A DNA stretch of 64,000 bases from Ctenosaura bakeri (lineage: Eukaryota; Chordata; Lepidosauria; Squamata; Iguanidae). The stretch is taken from NCBI GenBank assembly GCA_948474755.1, contig CAOLHI010001240.1, positions 558,001 to 622,000 on the forward strand, written 5' to 3'. Below the pieces are notes generated by a model. That model saw only the letters and a list, made by a program, of their open reading frames with translations. It did no database searches and was not told the DNA's origin. A program made the translations under genes and the position numbers. Positions 1 to 11,444 of this stretch are shown here, piece after piece (position 1 is the first letter of the stretch; each line of letters begins with the position of its first letter).

Positions 1-388
1 CAGTATATAGAAAGTACTTTTTCATAAGATTCTTTCTCTCTGTATCTAGTAGGTTTCTCTACAGTTTGCACATAGAGAACATCATAGTCTTAAACACTGT
101 AATTCAGCCATTTATCCATTAAGAAATACAATCTTATCAGTTGAAGAACTATATATTTCTAAACAGGCATCAGTGAACAAAGAGGCTTCCAATATCCTTG
201 AGAATTGCTATATCTAGCAGCATCCATTGCAATCAGAATGGGAAAGATTCCTATTTAGCATAGTCTAGCTGTTTCTTTTACCAACAATATCTATTTTCAT
301 CAGCATGTCTGGCCAGTTTATCAGCTGGGAACAATGCAGCTGTTGTCAAATTGCCTTCTTCATACATTCATAATGTCCTGCTGTGGCT
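1..388. other. Unassigned AT-rich sequence
   Basis: No repeat, RNA gene or coding exon was recognised. Reading frames are short and composition is ordinary AT-rich vertebrate non-coding DNA. Confidence 0.5.
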
Positions 389-578
389 TTTGTTGTTATG
401 TGCCTTCAGGTTGACTCCTATCCTAGGGCAAGATTTATTCAGAGGAGTCTTCCTCTGAGGCTGAGATACTGTGATTTGCCCAATGTTACTCAGTGGGTTT
501 CTATGGCTGAGTGAGGATTTGAACCCTGGTCTACCACATCTCTAGTTCAATATTCAAACTGCCATGTCATGTTGGCTC
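389..578 (-). repeat. tRNA-derived SINE, squamate type
   Basis: Read on the minus strand it has a tRNA-like head with a B box (GGTTCAAATCC), then the family body (CCACTGAGTAAC, TTGGGCAAATCAC, TCAGAGGAAGAC), then a tail similar to ATAACAACA. Ten or more relatives occur in this window. It should carry a Pol III type 2 internal promoter when intact; this copy is diverged. Confidence 0.85.
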
Positions 579-1807
579 ATCCCACTGTGGTATTGGAATG
601 CTAGAATTATATTTTTAAACACGTGTTTTCTAAAATTGCCATTGACTGCTTTTTTTAAAAAAAATCCCAGTGGAAATGTTTAATGTTTTCTCTCTCTTGC
701 TAGAAATATCTGTGTGCTGCTTTTATTTTTTTGCAAGTGACAGAAGATGCAGCAGACCTTGGGGAGAGCTTTGGTGCCAAGTGTCAGCTCTCCACAGATC
801 CATTACAAAGATGAGGAATCATGCTGCGATGCACATGTACTCGAAACCTACTAATTCATGTCAGTCTGTCTACAGCTCAAAGCCTCTCCAGAGATGGAAA
901 GGTCTTCATCTAATACACTCTGCTGTAGTCTAATCCATCTGCTACCTCATTGGTTATTGTGATACATTAATAATAACCTGATGAGTGTCAAAACTATGAC
1001 CCAGAAATTTGGCCTTAACCCTAACAACACAGTTGAATTCAAATGGCTTTTTAAATTTCTTAACTCAGGTGTAAAGGTTGCTAATGCAACCTACCTTACA
1101 GGGGTGTTGTAAGAAAAAAAATGCAAAATGCACATCTAATTATGCAGAGCCAACATGTCATGTTGGATCAGAACCGTCCCTGCTCTGTCCTTGACCATAC
1201 GGGCATGACAATCTGTCTGCTGACAGAGGTGGGTCACCAGGGGACACAAGTACATTATACCATTTCCCCAGCAGCTCAGATTCTCAGTGCTTCTCCTGCA
1301 TAATTTAAGGGGATAGTTTTGACCTAAATGGTTTGGCTCCTCCTTACTGGTTTGCTAAAGGTGAGGATTCTCCTTGTTAACTTGATTAGAAGTGGCAGGA
1401 AAGCCATGCTTCAAATGGCCTGTCATGAAAATACGAAAGGATATCAACAGAGAAAATGAAAAGAGGTTTACAAGAACTCGTCAAGTTACATAAGGCTATT
1501 AATTCTGTCATTTTTAGCCACTGGAGAAAACAGTTGACACATCAGGCAACACTGTTCTTTCATAAAACAAAAATTACTGTTGCTGACTTTTAAGACACAT
1601 AAACCATCCCACAGTTTGTTTATGCACGGGAAAGAGAAATTACTTTAATGAGTGTATTACTGCAACCAATTTCCTTTTGTTTTTTTGTCATATCTTTTTT
1701 GTTTTCACCATAGAGAAAGCCATAGAATTTTTATCTGTTTGGTAATATGCAGCTTTTTTGCATATGCTCAATAGAAAGTGAAAGATATTAGTTTTGCTTA
1801 TATTACA
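579..1807. other. Unassigned sequence
   Basis: No element recognised. It includes short reading frames of 87 and 60 codons (670-933, 1121-1303) with no family motif, no repeat partner in the window and no exon context, so they are not called as genes. Confidence 0.45.
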
Positions 1808-2656
1808 TACCCTTCAACAGTTCACAGATGAAATCCAGGACACATATGTAACATTGGAATGTGGTCAGGATGGCAAATGTTGTTAACAAAGAAGAACAGA
1901 CAGACTAGGAAAGGCTACAGAAGTTTTCTTTTGTCTGAGTCTGCTTGGAAGAGGAAGATTTCATCCTCCTCTTCTCTCCTCCCTCCTGAATTAACTGAGC
2001 GCAAACTATTTTTTCACTTTGAACTCAGTTGGCAGCAATTGAAGTAAGCTGAGGAGAAAGAGGGAGGAGAAAAGAGACACTGGGATATTTCAAAAGTAGA
2101 AAAAAGTGGAATGGCAGAGGATTAATCAGGAGTAGGGATGCGCCAACCGAATCCTCGAATCCTTGTCAGGGATTTGAGATTCAGGAATCCGAATCCCTGT
2201 GCTTTCATAGGCAAACCAAATCTTTCGAATCCACCACCCAAACAGTTTGTTGGAAACTGGGACGCCTGAAAACTTGGGAGACTAGACACGAAAGGAGAGA
2301 TGGCAAGTAAGTGCATTTTTGCCTTGGAATAATAATGGCCTTTGCTAACAATTTCACAAATTACATGTAGGGTTGTATTCTAAGATATTTAAATTGAACA
2401 TTTCATATTTAAGTTCAGCACTTGACTGGAAGCTACAGGCTTGAGATTTCAAGGACAACTGAAACGTTCCTTTGCAGAGCTCACTTGCAAAGCTCTTTCA
2501 GACACAATTCTGGGGTTTCTAGTTTTACAAGGTGTCACAGCCTTCTCTGTCAAAGCATTCTGGTGCATCATCAAACTACAAACCCCAGGATGCCAGAAAG
2601 AGCTATACAAAGAAAAGCCAGTTTTGACCTGGATTAGCTCTCTACTGTAGTTATGT

Positions 2657-2723
2657 GGCTCTCTTTACACAGGCAGGAAAAGGTGGGATTAATCCACATT
2701 TTCCTGCCTGTGTGAAAAGGGCC
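2657..2723. mobile_element. Tiny palindromic MITE (hairpin)
   Basis: Arms ACACAGGCAGGAAAAGGTGG and its near-complement (19 of 20 positions) surround a loop of about 6 nt. The outer ends GGCTCTCTTTACAC and GTGAAAAGGGCC resemble the Harbinger-like MITE termini elsewhere in the window. At 67 bp it is almost only terminal repeats. Confidence 0.5.
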
Positions 2724-2743
2724 TTCATGACATTTTCAGTTTG

Positions 2744-2855
2744 GGGAGATCTTCAGGCAAAACTATGACAATTGTCCTGGCCAGATTTCTTCAGAGGGAG
2801 ATTTGCCTTTGCCTAGGTTTTTGCTAAGGCTGAGAGAACATGTCTTGCCCAAGAT
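2744..2855 (-). repeat. tRNA-SINE body fragment
   Basis: Minus-strand match to the SINE body (TTGGGCAAGACATGTTCTCT, then CTCTGAAGAA). Head and tail are missing. It lies inside the 2133-2995 hAT element. Confidence 0.45.
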
Positions 2856-3035
2856 TATCCTTCTTTCCCTTGCTTTTTAAACCCTTTTTAAAAAAAGGAT
2901 CCAAAAGATTCGAGATTTGTGAGATTCGTGGATTCCCAGAACCTTCCAGGGATTCGGATCTGGATTCAGAAAATTCTGGATTTGTCCCATCCCTAATCAG
3001 GACTGTACCTGCCAGCTCTGGACAGTTGGAGAGTG

Positions 3036-3264
3036 TGACACTATCCAAGTGAAATGCTTGCCTGGGGTTTTGCAAACCTAACATACTCTATCAGGCCATG
3101 CTAACTCTTAAATCTTTGTTTCTTACTTTTTATATAGCTATACTGTGGAGACTTCTGCACTCAGTTGTCCAAATGGGGAACAGGGACATGCATACTAATA
3201 CAGGAAGTGACCTTAGTTCCTTAGTGGCATAGTTTGAACCATTGGTCCATCTGGCATAGCATAG
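3036..3264. other. Unassigned sequence
   Basis: Nothing recognised between the old TIR repeat and the 5S-headed SINE. Confidence 0.4.
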
Positions 3265-3410
3265 TCAACTCACCAGGGTTTTAGGCAGGATTCCTTCCTA
3301 GCTTTACCTGGAGATCCTGGTAGTCCCCACCCAATTATTGCTAAGCCCCAATCTTGCTTAGCTTTCAAAATCAGACATTCTCAGTATATTCAGACTGATA
3401 TGGAGAGAGA
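3265..3410 (-). repeat. 5S rRNA-headed SINE, diverged
   Basis: The minus strand contains GAAAGCTAAGCAAGATTGGG followed by TTAGCAATAATTGGGTGGGG. These correspond to the 5S rRNA internal control region (GGAAGCTAAGCAGGGT ... TTAGTACTTGGATGGGAGA). Downstream sequence is SINE-like, not 5S, so this is a retroposed SINE and not a 5S gene. A better preserved copy is at 36423-36622. Confidence 0.6.
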
Positions 3411-3427
3411 AATTTACAGTTATAGTA

Positions 3428-3661
3428 TCATAAAATCATAGAGTTGGAAGAGATGACAGCAGCCATCAAGTCCTCATAGGGCATGGTTTTCAGACCCTTC
3501 ACCATTTTGGTCGCTCTCCTCTGGACATGTTACAGCTTGTCAGTATCCTTCTTGAATTGTGGTGCCCAGAACTGGACACAGTATTCCACATGAAGTCTAA
3601 TCAAAGCAGAATAGAGTTGTATTATTACTTCCCTTGATCTTGACAATATACTCCTATTGAT
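3428..3661 (-). repeat. CR1 LINE 3' fragment, internally deleted
   Basis: It starts on the plus strand with the CR1 tail form (ATCATAGAGTTGGAAGAGA) and then jumps to the reverse-transcriptase C-terminal region. The minus-strand translation includes [20 protein letters not shown], typical of CR1 ORF2. About 0.4 kb of the usual 3' end is missing between the two parts. Confidence 0.8.
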
Positions 3662-4477
3662 GAAAGATACAGGGAGCAGAAGTATAGAGTTAGTGACTGC
3701 TAGCTCCACCTCCAAGTAAGTCAGTGACTCAGCAGAATCCCCTCCCTCTTAGACCATGTCCTCCCAAACACAGTTGTTCTCTTCTCATGGACCTCTTCCT
3801 GTTAATGTTGGCCCTCTGAATGTTAATGTGAGTCTCCCACTAGGGGAGAAGGCATCAGATCCATATGTTCAAATTCTGTCCTCATTGGAGTCAGGGATTT
3901 TTAAAAGCAGATTTGCCAGCAGTACGAATGTCCCATCACTAAAAAGAAAAGTCAAAGAGTGACCTGCTTCCCACATTGCAGAGGTATCTATTGTAGAAAT
4001 GAGATCATATGTAATTGAACGGCAGAATCAGAAGTCATTTTTCTCTGGTAAGCATTCAAAGGGGTGCCATTAGATTTGATGCATCCCGTGCTACAGCAAC
4101 CAGGACACCGTAAAGATCTTTTCAAATATCTGAGAATAGTCTACCATATGTACAGAAAAAGAAACCAGTTTTTCAGTTTAAGGACAGTACATGAAGAGAT
4201 TCAACTCCATCTCCTGTGACTTGAATTGGGACTAAGACTTTTCATCAAACTTCATGTATAATCTATGAAATGATGTCTTATGTTACCACCCAACTACTGT
4301 TTCTTAATGGCCATTTTTAAATGGCTGAATAAGGTTATGATCACTGTTTACATCCTAGTCCCTTCTGATTGGAAGCTGTCATGCACCCAAACATGTACAC
4401 ACGATTTGTCTACTGAGGCAACACACTGTGTATTTGGTAAAGTGGACTGCAGTTCATAAAATGGGTGAGAATTGTAT
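3662..4477. other. Unassigned sequence
   Basis: No repeat recognised. A 68-codon frame at 3756-3962 has no motif that I recognise and no splice context; it is not called. Confidence 0.4.
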
Positions 4478-4578
4478 GGCCTTCCAGATGTTTTTGAATT
4501 GCAATTCCCAGAATTCCTCACCATTGGCTGTGCTGGCTGCAGCTGCTAGAAGCTGCAGTCCAGGAACATCTTGAGGGC
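4478..4578. mobile_element. Palindromic MITE (GGCCTTCCAGATG ends)
   Basis: Ends GGCCTTCCAGATG and CATCTTGAGGGC are inverted repeats. The interior has the complementary pair TTGCAATTCCCAGAATTCC and GCTAGAAGCTGCAGTCC. This layout fits a short foldback DNA transposon; the superfamily cannot be fixed without clear flanking duplications. Confidence 0.55.
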
Positions 4579-7445
4579 TAAGCAATTCCCATCCCACCAT
4601 CCCACCACCCTATGCCATAATATTAATTAGTCTTTAAAGTGCCACAGTATTTCTCTCTCTCTCTCTTTTTTCAGTCTATCTCAGAATTGATATGCAATGT
4701 GTTATATGAAACATGTCACCCTTCTGCATTACAAAGGGATAATAGTGTGCTTTTTCTGCATTTTAGTGTATGCAAACTATGAGTTTTGATATAATACTTT
4801 TTTTAAAAAAATGGTTGGTATTCAGTATTACAGCTATAGATTTGTGGCCTGAACTTACAGATCCATAAGTGGCCCGCATTCAGTAAGACAATGTAGTCTT
4901 TCTAGAGACCTACATAAGTATCTCCCCAGTCCACCTTAAAACCAGCCACTGATTGGGTGAAGGAGGCCCATTCAGATTCCAATCCAGGTGCAAGAAGGAT
5001 GACATTTCCATTCTCTTCCTGCTAGTGAGTGAGCTGAAACAATCAGAAGCAGGATCACTGGCACAAATCCTTGTTGCCAGCTTGGTCGCTAGTGGATATG
5101 TGTGTGCATGGAAACATTGGTCTCCCTGTGCTCTGATTGGAAGCTGAATGGACCTCTATTGCTTAAGGTAGACTAGGGGGTTGGTATCACTCCTACTTCC
5201 CCCACCCCACTGCTGCTCTCCAGTAGCTATTTGGCACATTCATCAAAAGTCTGGCTACCGTGGGAGATCCTGCCAGTAGCAATGCTACCATCAGCATAAT
5301 CTCTTCCCACTATGGAAAGGTGGCACCAGGGTAGGTTTGAATATTAAACCAAGTTTGGTAAAGTAGGATTTCTGGTTTAATGTGAACACAGCAAGTCTCT
5401 AAAGAAATGGACTGCTAGGCAATGTGTCATCACCTATTACTCCATTCAGTGTTAGCAAGTAGCAGATGTCTATTTTTGCAGACAGAGCAGCACAAGATGG
5501 GTTCCTCCCAGTCCAACCTGCTCCCAACAGAAATAAGTAGACCTACTTCCAAGCCAGGATCTCTCTGACAACCTGCCTGCCCAGAAAAAGAAAAGTTTGA
5601 AAAAAGAACATTAAGCATCAACGGCCACTCCAGGTAAGCACTAACGTTCTTCTACCTCTTCTTGTTCCTGGTCTTGTCCTGCATGTTTGCTTGAATGTCA
5701 TTCAAGTCTGGGTGGACTTTTCTTATGGATGATGAGACCTGTAAGTCTATGAACTGGCTTACTTACTTGAGTGACCTGGCTTGGCATGTAGGTTATTTAA
5801 TGCTCCCTACTTTTGACGTCACCGTAATCTGGATTATGTTGCAATCCATGTATGCCTAGTATTCATGGATGTTATTACTTGGTGGCAGGAGAAAATTGTA
5901 ACTAAGCTGCACGCCGATGTTTTAAATGAGCTCAATGACTGGATAAATGCTTTTTCAACTCTGGGCTGTAAATAACAATTTTTAAGCATCACAAAAGTTG
6001 GCAACCACACATTTAAAAAAATGTGATTACAGAAACCTTTATGTAAATGAACGAAAAGATTTCCAGTTTTCCTGAAGAGGAATTTAAGCCATTAGTTTGT
6101 TTCAATTTTAAAAACTGACTCTTGGTTTTAATACAAAGGGGCACAAATACCCATGGAAATAGATTGTCCTGGAGTATTTCCTGCTACATATTGCTCATTA
6201 TGCACTCTAGTGAAACTCTCTTATTTTGTCATTAAAATAATTTATGTAGTGTTATGAATCTGTATAGGTCCATATTTCCTTAAAGAAAGAGTTAATGTCT
6301 TTGTTGGGAAATGCCTTGTACATGCCATGGCACTTCTGTGTGGAGCTGAATAATAATCCAATAAAATCAGACTGTTTCAGAAATTGGACAAAGTGGATGC
6401 AGATTTGTAGCAACGTTAAATTATACGAAAAAATTAATAAACCTGCTGTAAGCGTTAGTGAACTGAATGGAAAGCTTGATCTTCTTACTTATTTAATCAC
6501 ATAATTGCCTCCATTTGGATGGTGAATTACCAGAGCAAATAAGGCACTGCATCCAGCGGGAGTCGTAACACGGCAGAACACAACATCAAGTATTTGCTTA
6601 AATTATTGCAACTCTTTAGAGACTCTGGATGAACTGAACTGATTTTACACATTTTCGTACTGGTGTGCTGTGAGTAGAGGGCATCAAAAACAATGGTTAG
6701 GTTGAGAGGGAGAGTAAGCAGCTAGGGTGGAGGGTCATTGGGCTGGGCTGCTTCCTTGGAATGGGACAATGTCCTAATGGTTGTGTGACTTTGTCTGTAG
6801 GAACATCTGGTGGTTGGAAAGATGAGTCATCAAGATGGCCCTTTTCCTTTCCAACTCTGTATTTAACATTACTCACATCAAATCTGATAAATGTCTACTC
6901 ATAAACAAGCCCTACTGTCACCAGAAAGCCCTTTTGTCTCAGAGGAGTGTCACAGGATATAGCAGCGGTAGGCAAAGGCCAGGTGTTGGAGAGCAGCACT
7001 GTGCCCCCAAGGAGCTCGGATGGAAGCAGTTCTGCCATGTCACCTAATCCCAACTTTTAAACTTCAGTATTTTCCTAAAATGCTTCCTTGGGCTATGGGG
7101 AGCAATTTTGCTGTTTTGGGACCCCTGGACCATTTCAGGCCTAGGAAAGGTCCTTTTCTTTAATCAAGAAGTACACTGGGGAAAATGGCATACTCTCCAA
7201 AGGTCCTGATTTGACACGGACAGTCTTGATTAAACCTCTGTCATCCCACTGCTTTTAAAATATCTCAGTTTCTTTCTCCTCTTCTCACTTTCCCTCTTTG
7301 TCATCAGCCTAATTTGATTACTACAAAATAATTTCATGGTACAAAAGTAATTTGGATTCAATTAACTCACCAATGGGGAGAGGAGAGGAAGAGGTGAAAT
7401 CGTAACTTCGAGGGAGAAACCCTATCCTGGGGTCTACAATTTTAA
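4579..7445. other. Long single-copy-looking stretch; possible conserved non-coding DNA
   Basis: Apart from a CT-rich microsatellite near 4650-4670, nothing repeats elsewhere in the window. 5880-6660 is AT-rich with TAAT/ATTA and TTTAAAT-type motifs and no TE signature, the look of a vertebrate conserved non-coding element, but conservation cannot be tested here. A 69-codon frame at 6295-6504 lacks any recognisable motif. No exon supported. Confidence 0.35.
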
Positions 7446-8288
7446 TGTTAAAACATAGCTCCGTATGCCAGAGAGGTCCTCTGAAAGGGCACGTAGGCAG
7501 GCCAGTAGGAAGGCCAACAACCAGGTCAGGCTAGTAAAATCCCTGTCACGTAGCCCCAGGAAACCTCAAGATGTGTAAAGACACAATAAACAAAGAATCC
7601 TCAGCCCCGAGATGCTGACTTGAGAGGATTAGTGTGTGCCTCAGATTGAGCAAATATCCCATCAGGCGGGGACCAGAAATCACACCACAAAATCCGGAGA
7701 CTTTGGCAACACCTAAAAATCCCATCACACCAAGAAAATTACCAATGTGGAGCTTCGTGCCCACTGCAACACCCATTGTTCTTCCCGGGAAAGGATTAGT
7801 CCTCCAGGTACCTTTTCCCCTATAAATAGTCCCAGCTTTTGAGTATTTCTTTGGATTGCTCCCGGTCACCCCAGCTGACCGTCACTCTGTTTGTTGAGCA
7901 ATCCCTTCAGCCCTCTCCATGCTGAGCCCCACTTCTTTGCTGCCTCCTTGGACCCAGGACTTCAGGACAAGGTGCAGTATTACCTCAACAACACCCCTTC
8001 AATACTCCCTCTGTCCAATTTCCTTTCTTTCTTTTACTTCTTAATAGCTCTGGGATGCGTGTGTGTGAGAGTGCGTTGGTGCATGAGACTTACCTTTAAT
8101 AAAATCATTTATTGGACATTTGGTTTGGGTTTGGGTTTGGCCTGGCCCCATAAATACTGGGTAAAAAGACCCCACTAGGTTACCCTGCCTCTTGCAGTGC
8201 TATTGTTTGTGCTCTGGCTAGTTTCTATTCCCCATTGCGTGGAGCACAGTGAGGTGTCCTCCAAGGGACCCTCAAAATTAGGATAACA
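7446..8288 (+). mobile_element. Solo LTR, family L copy A
   Basis: 843 bp, matching in length and motifs three other LTRs in the window (16360-17201, 34599-35450, 52024-52916). The 5' end TGTTAAAACATAGCTCCG aligns with TGTTACTCCAGCTATGG of copy C, and the 3' end is GGATAACA. TATA box TATAAATAG at 7821-7829 and polyadenylation signal AATAAA at 8098-8103. No internal gag-pol sequence flanks it, so it is solo. Flanking 4-mers (ttaa / aaat) do not match, so it is old or its ends have changed. Confidence 0.65.
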
Positions 8289-8891
8289 AAATCTTGCCAT
8301 TTTCAGTAAGCTCAGGCAAAAGCAAACAGCATCTCCTATCTTATTTATTCTTCTTCATAATAACTTTTGTGTGCTGCATTCAGATATGGAGAATGTGCTT
8401 AGGAAGCTACTTTTAAGAAGAAGGAAGTGTATTGCCATGCTGACACCATCCATAATGAAGCAGTGATACCATGACAGTTGGTGGTTTACGATACCATCCT
8501 ATGACTGGCAATGGTAGGATGAAATCCTAGACCGCAGAGCATCATTTTGCAGCATTGCTTATTTAGGGATGACTTCAGCATGGCAATATAATCAATTCTT
8601 CCTATGCAGCTTTTCAAGTTCTAGTCTCTTCCCCAGTACTGAGAGAAGATTGAATTGCCAATCCGATTGGACTTTGCACATGGAATATTAGACCACCACA
8701 GGCAACAAAATATCTCAGGCCAGCCCTGATGAGAGCAGTTTAATTACTTAACAGACAGGTGTCTTTCTGTTAGGTAATTATGTCATCATAAACTGATTTA
8801 TCATCACATAAAGTTGAATTGTGGCATTGCACAATGGTTATATTCTGAGGAGGGAAGCAGACTGTAGGTATGTCTTTGAGTCCATTTACTA
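8289..8891. other. Unassigned sequence
   Basis: No repeat or gene recognised. Confidence 0.4.
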
Positions 8892-9301
8892 GGGCCCTTT
8901 TTCGATGTGAAATGACCCCTCAAGCGTCGCACACATGTGAGGAGTAGTCCACACAATGCACTCACATTTGTGTGATGCTCCAGGGCCTGGAAGGGACCGC
9001 TTATGCATTTTTTCATTTTTGGCTTGAAGCCAAAAATGGTGCGTGGTTGCACATCACTCCGGGGCCCCGCATGCATTTACCTTGCGTGTGGAGCCTTGGG
9101 AGCCAGGCTGGTCGCACTTCCTGTCTCAGTGCAGCCTGGGAAGGTCCCAGGCTGCACTGCGAAAGGAAGAGGCAGGGCTCTTGCACGAGCAGGAAGCTCG
9201 AGCGGAGCTGAAGGACCTTGAACACGAGAGCCTCTCTCCAGAGGCTGCTTGCACGAGCCCCACACCCCAGCACCGTGAAAAGGTAAGGTGCAAAAAAGGT
9301 C
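8892..9301 (-). mobile_element. GC-rich Harbinger-like MITE, subfamily I copy 1
   Basis: Ends GGGCCCTTTTTCG and GCAAAAAAGGTC are inverted. Copies at 29940-30371 and 63570-63990 share its layout and have clean 3 bp duplications. Internal features: a subterminal hairpin pair near 8920-8985, a perfect 25 bp palindrome at 9014-9038, and a hairpin CAGTGCAGCCTGGGA/TCCCAGGCTGCACTG near 9127-9159. On the minus strand an acceptor-like CCTCTTCCTTTCGCAG ends at 9157 and a donor-like AAG/GTAAAT follows 9081, framing a 76 nt segment (9081-9156). No transposase. Reading frames here are by-products of GC-richness. Confidence 0.65.
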
Positions 9302-9834
9302 TTGGGGAGCTACTATAGATCCATGGGTCTCATTGCACCATAAGCCCCCTCTTTTGTATATCAGGACATCTGGTTTAATGACCTGGGGCACAACAGGATG
9401 TTCAACAGGATGTTCAACAGAAGGGTCAATGGGACAGCACTCAGGATACTCCAATATGCATCATCACAATTCAGTAGAAGGGTTGTGTATCAGGTCAGCA
9501 ATGCAGCTATGCCGTCGTAAAGTAGTGAATTGTAGCCTGATGGAGGATCTTGGCCATGGTAGGTAATGATTTTTTTCTTAAAGCCACATATGAGCTTATT
9601 TCAAAGTATGGGGTCATAGCCAGATGCTTCTCCAACACTCCTCTGCTCTCCACCAGGCATGTAATAACTGTGGAGAGAGGTTAGCAGCAGTGCTACAGTA
9701 AGTCCAGTGTCAGTGTGAAGGGAGACCAAAAAAAGAAAAAAGGTCATTTGCAACCATAAAATTGACTTTTACTAGCATGTCCCACTCATAGGATCCCAGC
9801 CATTTAAAGAAGAGAACTACTGCTCAAAACAGAA
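9302..9834. other. Unassigned sequence
   Basis: Besides the 12 bp tandem repeat at 9391-9420, nothing was recognised. Confidence 0.35.
9391..9420 (+). repeat. 12 bp tandem repeat
   Basis: The unit CAACAGGATGTT occurs twice, followed by a partial third copy (CAACAG). Confidence 0.6.
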
Positions 9835-9950
9835 CTTGGAAAAGTTACTCTTCTGTACTTTCAAAACTCTACCCCTCAGCTAGCATGATTACTGGCTATA
9901 CTGGCCTGGGGATTTTGGGAGCTATAGTCCAAAAAAGTCACTTTTCCAAT
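9835..9950. mobile_element. Short MITE with GTTACTTTT-like ends
   Basis: Ends TTGGAAAAGTTAC and TCACTTTTCCAA are inverted, and the interior contains GGGGATTTTGGGAGCTATAG. A relative lies at 56977-57072 and a fragment at 35836-35906. Confidence 0.5.
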
Positions 9951-10647
9951 TAAGGAAATGAACAATTGAAAAGCTTCGTTTACTGTATACTTGTGCTATG
10001 AAAACCTCAGAAAGATTTAGATTCTACTGCTGTCGACGTGCTGATGACTGCATACTTATACATGCAGATCCAGACTGCGAGTAGGGCTTCTTCTTCACTT
10101 GCAAAAAAACACTTCACTGCTTTTCTTTTGATGCAATGGAATTCTATCAGCACACTTTATTTAATGTTCTATTCACTCACAATTTGACCTTGTATGCAAT
10201 GAAGTATCCAAATTATTGTTAGAAATTGGCTAGGAGCATTTAGCACTGCAGGTGTCTGTATACAGCATACTGTCGCAATTAGCAAAAGAGCACAGCCAAG
10301 GCCTTTTTTCTTGGCCTGGAATAACAAGCATGTTAATTGCAGTGAGGTGTTTGCTAAATTGAACCTTTCACCCTTTTCCTATCCGACCTACAAATCTATT
10401 ATGGTTTGGAAACCACCTAGTTTGACTATAGATTTGCCATGGGTGAAGTACAATGGGACAAGCATCTGTGTTTCCATTAGACTTTCACTAGATGCTAAAT
10501 TCTTATAGTGGTCTTGTTTGAACATTACATTAAAGTTTAGCATAGAAAGAACCAGCTACAATAAGATTAGGGTCAGGGCCCTGGGAACTGATTTTAAGGG
10601 AGGGGGGCTCAAAAATGGAAGGCAGGTCATTGGTAAATTTGACTGCG
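9951..10647. other. Unassigned sequence
   Basis: No element recognised. Confidence 0.4.
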
Positions 10648-10700
10648 TTGTTGTTGTTGTGGCTGCTGCTATTGTTGTCATGTCCCTTCAAGTCAACTCT

Positions 10701-11075
10701 GACCTTTTCTGCAGTTTACCATGCTCTGGAGGCAGGAGTGCTCCCCTTTCCACTGGCTGCCTCCGCAAATGGAGAAAGCATGATGGTACTGTCTCTTCCT
10801 TCCACAGCACAGCTGGATACTGTCCTAGCCTGTGCTGGGGCAGGAAACGCAGCTATTGTACTTCCAGGAATTCTGCACAGCAGGTAAGTGTGGGTGGGTG
10901 GGTGGCGGGAGGGCTGCATGAATGAGAGTCATTGACATCAATGATTTGCAGCACAATTGTGCTGCCTGGGGACAGGAGAAAGACAGGATCTGAACAACAT
11001 CATGCAGAACCATATCCCAGGTCCTATCCTTCTCCTGTCCCCACTGTGGAACGACTGTGTCCTGCGGAAAGGACC
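10701..11075 (+). mobile_element. Harbinger-like MITE, subfamily J copy 1
   Basis: Inserted in a SINE with a 3 bp duplication TCT (10698-10700 and 11076-11078). Ends GACCTTTTCTGC and GCGGAAAGGACC are inverted. It shares long blocks with 20016-20464 and 54474-54900 but has lost part of its left half. It contains CTCTTCCTTCCACAG ending at 10807, then CAG/GTAAGTG at 10881-10890, framing a 76 nt exon-like segment (10808-10883). Confidence 0.75.
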
Positions 11076-11129
11076 TCTGACTTATGGATTGTTTTGGCTC
11101 CCATTTTGGCAGAAAGGTGAGCTACAGAG

Positions 11130-11157
11130 CAAACAAACAAACAAACAAACAAACAAA
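11130..11157 (+). repeat. CAAA microsatellite
   Basis: Seven tandem CAAA units, within the right half of the interrupted SINE. Confidence 0.9.
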
Positions 11158-11258
11158 GGTGACATTCTTTAGGGTTTTCTTGGCATGATTTATTGTCCCG
11201 TGGAGGTCTGCCATGGTCTTCTTCTGAGGCAAAGAGCAGTTGCATAAGGACGGAAGGG

Positions 11259-11444
11259 CAGGGGGGCGTTTCACCCTAGGGGCAATGTTTTTTTTGGGCA
11301 TCTTAGCCCATAGCCACGCTGCCACATGCCCTGGCCATGCCCCCATGCACCACAGCCACGCTCCCGTGCACAGTGGTCACATCTCTCTCACCATAGCTCC
11401 ACCTCCTACTGCCCCCCCTCCACACACTCCAAGCTCCACCACTG
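11259..11444. mobile_element. hAT-like MITE
   Basis: The right end CCAAGCTCCACCACTG matches the terminal motif of the hAT MITE at 15116-15368 (CCAAGCTACACCGCTG). The left end CAGGGGGGCG is weaker and the flanking 8-mers match poorly. The interior is C-rich with CCACGCT-type repeats. No coding potential. Confidence 0.45.

Larger units (their letters stand above)
2133..2995. mobile_element. hAT-like non-autonomous DNA transposon
   Basis: Ends are TAGGGATG and CATCCCTA (inverted). Flanking 8-mers are atcaggag (2125-2132) and atcaggac (2996-3003), a 7/8 match, as expected for an 8 bp hAT duplication. Both ends are rich in GATTCGGATTC-like motifs. The interior holds later material: a 67 bp hairpin element and a SINE fragment. 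No transposase frame was seen. Confidence 0.65.
1808..3035. repeat. Old TIR repeat, family X copy 1 (split by a hAT)
   Basis: One of three copies in the window (others near 17.9 and 46.3 kb). Shared landmarks are a start like TACCCTTCAAC, the segment TTGAACTCAGTTGGCAGCA, a purine-rich GGAGGAGA stretch, and an end like ACAGTTGGAGGG. The two ends are roughly complementary (CCCTCCAAC / GTTGGAGGG), suggesting a non-autonomous DNA transposon about 370 bp long. In this copy 2133-2995 is a later insertion. Confidence 0.6.
10648..11240 (-). repeat. tRNA-type SINE split by a MITE
   Basis: The minus-strand SINE tail and body appear on both sides of 10701-11075. The left part reads TTGTTGTTGTTGTGG then CTTCAAGTCAACTCT; the right part resumes with GACTTATGG, then later GGGTTTTCTTGGCATGATT and GGTCTTCTTCTGAGGC. 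Rejoining across the repeated TCT restores the usual body, which proves the MITE insertion. A CAAA tetranucleotide array (11130-11157) has expanded inside the right half. Confidence 0.7.

Noticed and set aside
9391..9420. CRISPR-like short repeats
   Set aside because: Simple 12 bp tandem repeat with no spacers; the genome is vertebrate.
9077..9454. Several overlapping frames of 72-125 codons on both strands near 9.0-9.5 kb
   Set aside because: They lie in or across a GC-rich MITE with few stops on either strand; no domain and no consistency between the three MITE copies.
10518..10925. 135-codon plus frame crossing the SINE/MITE junction
   Set aside because: It starts in unique sequence and continues through a SINE tail and a MITE; no sibling copy retains it.
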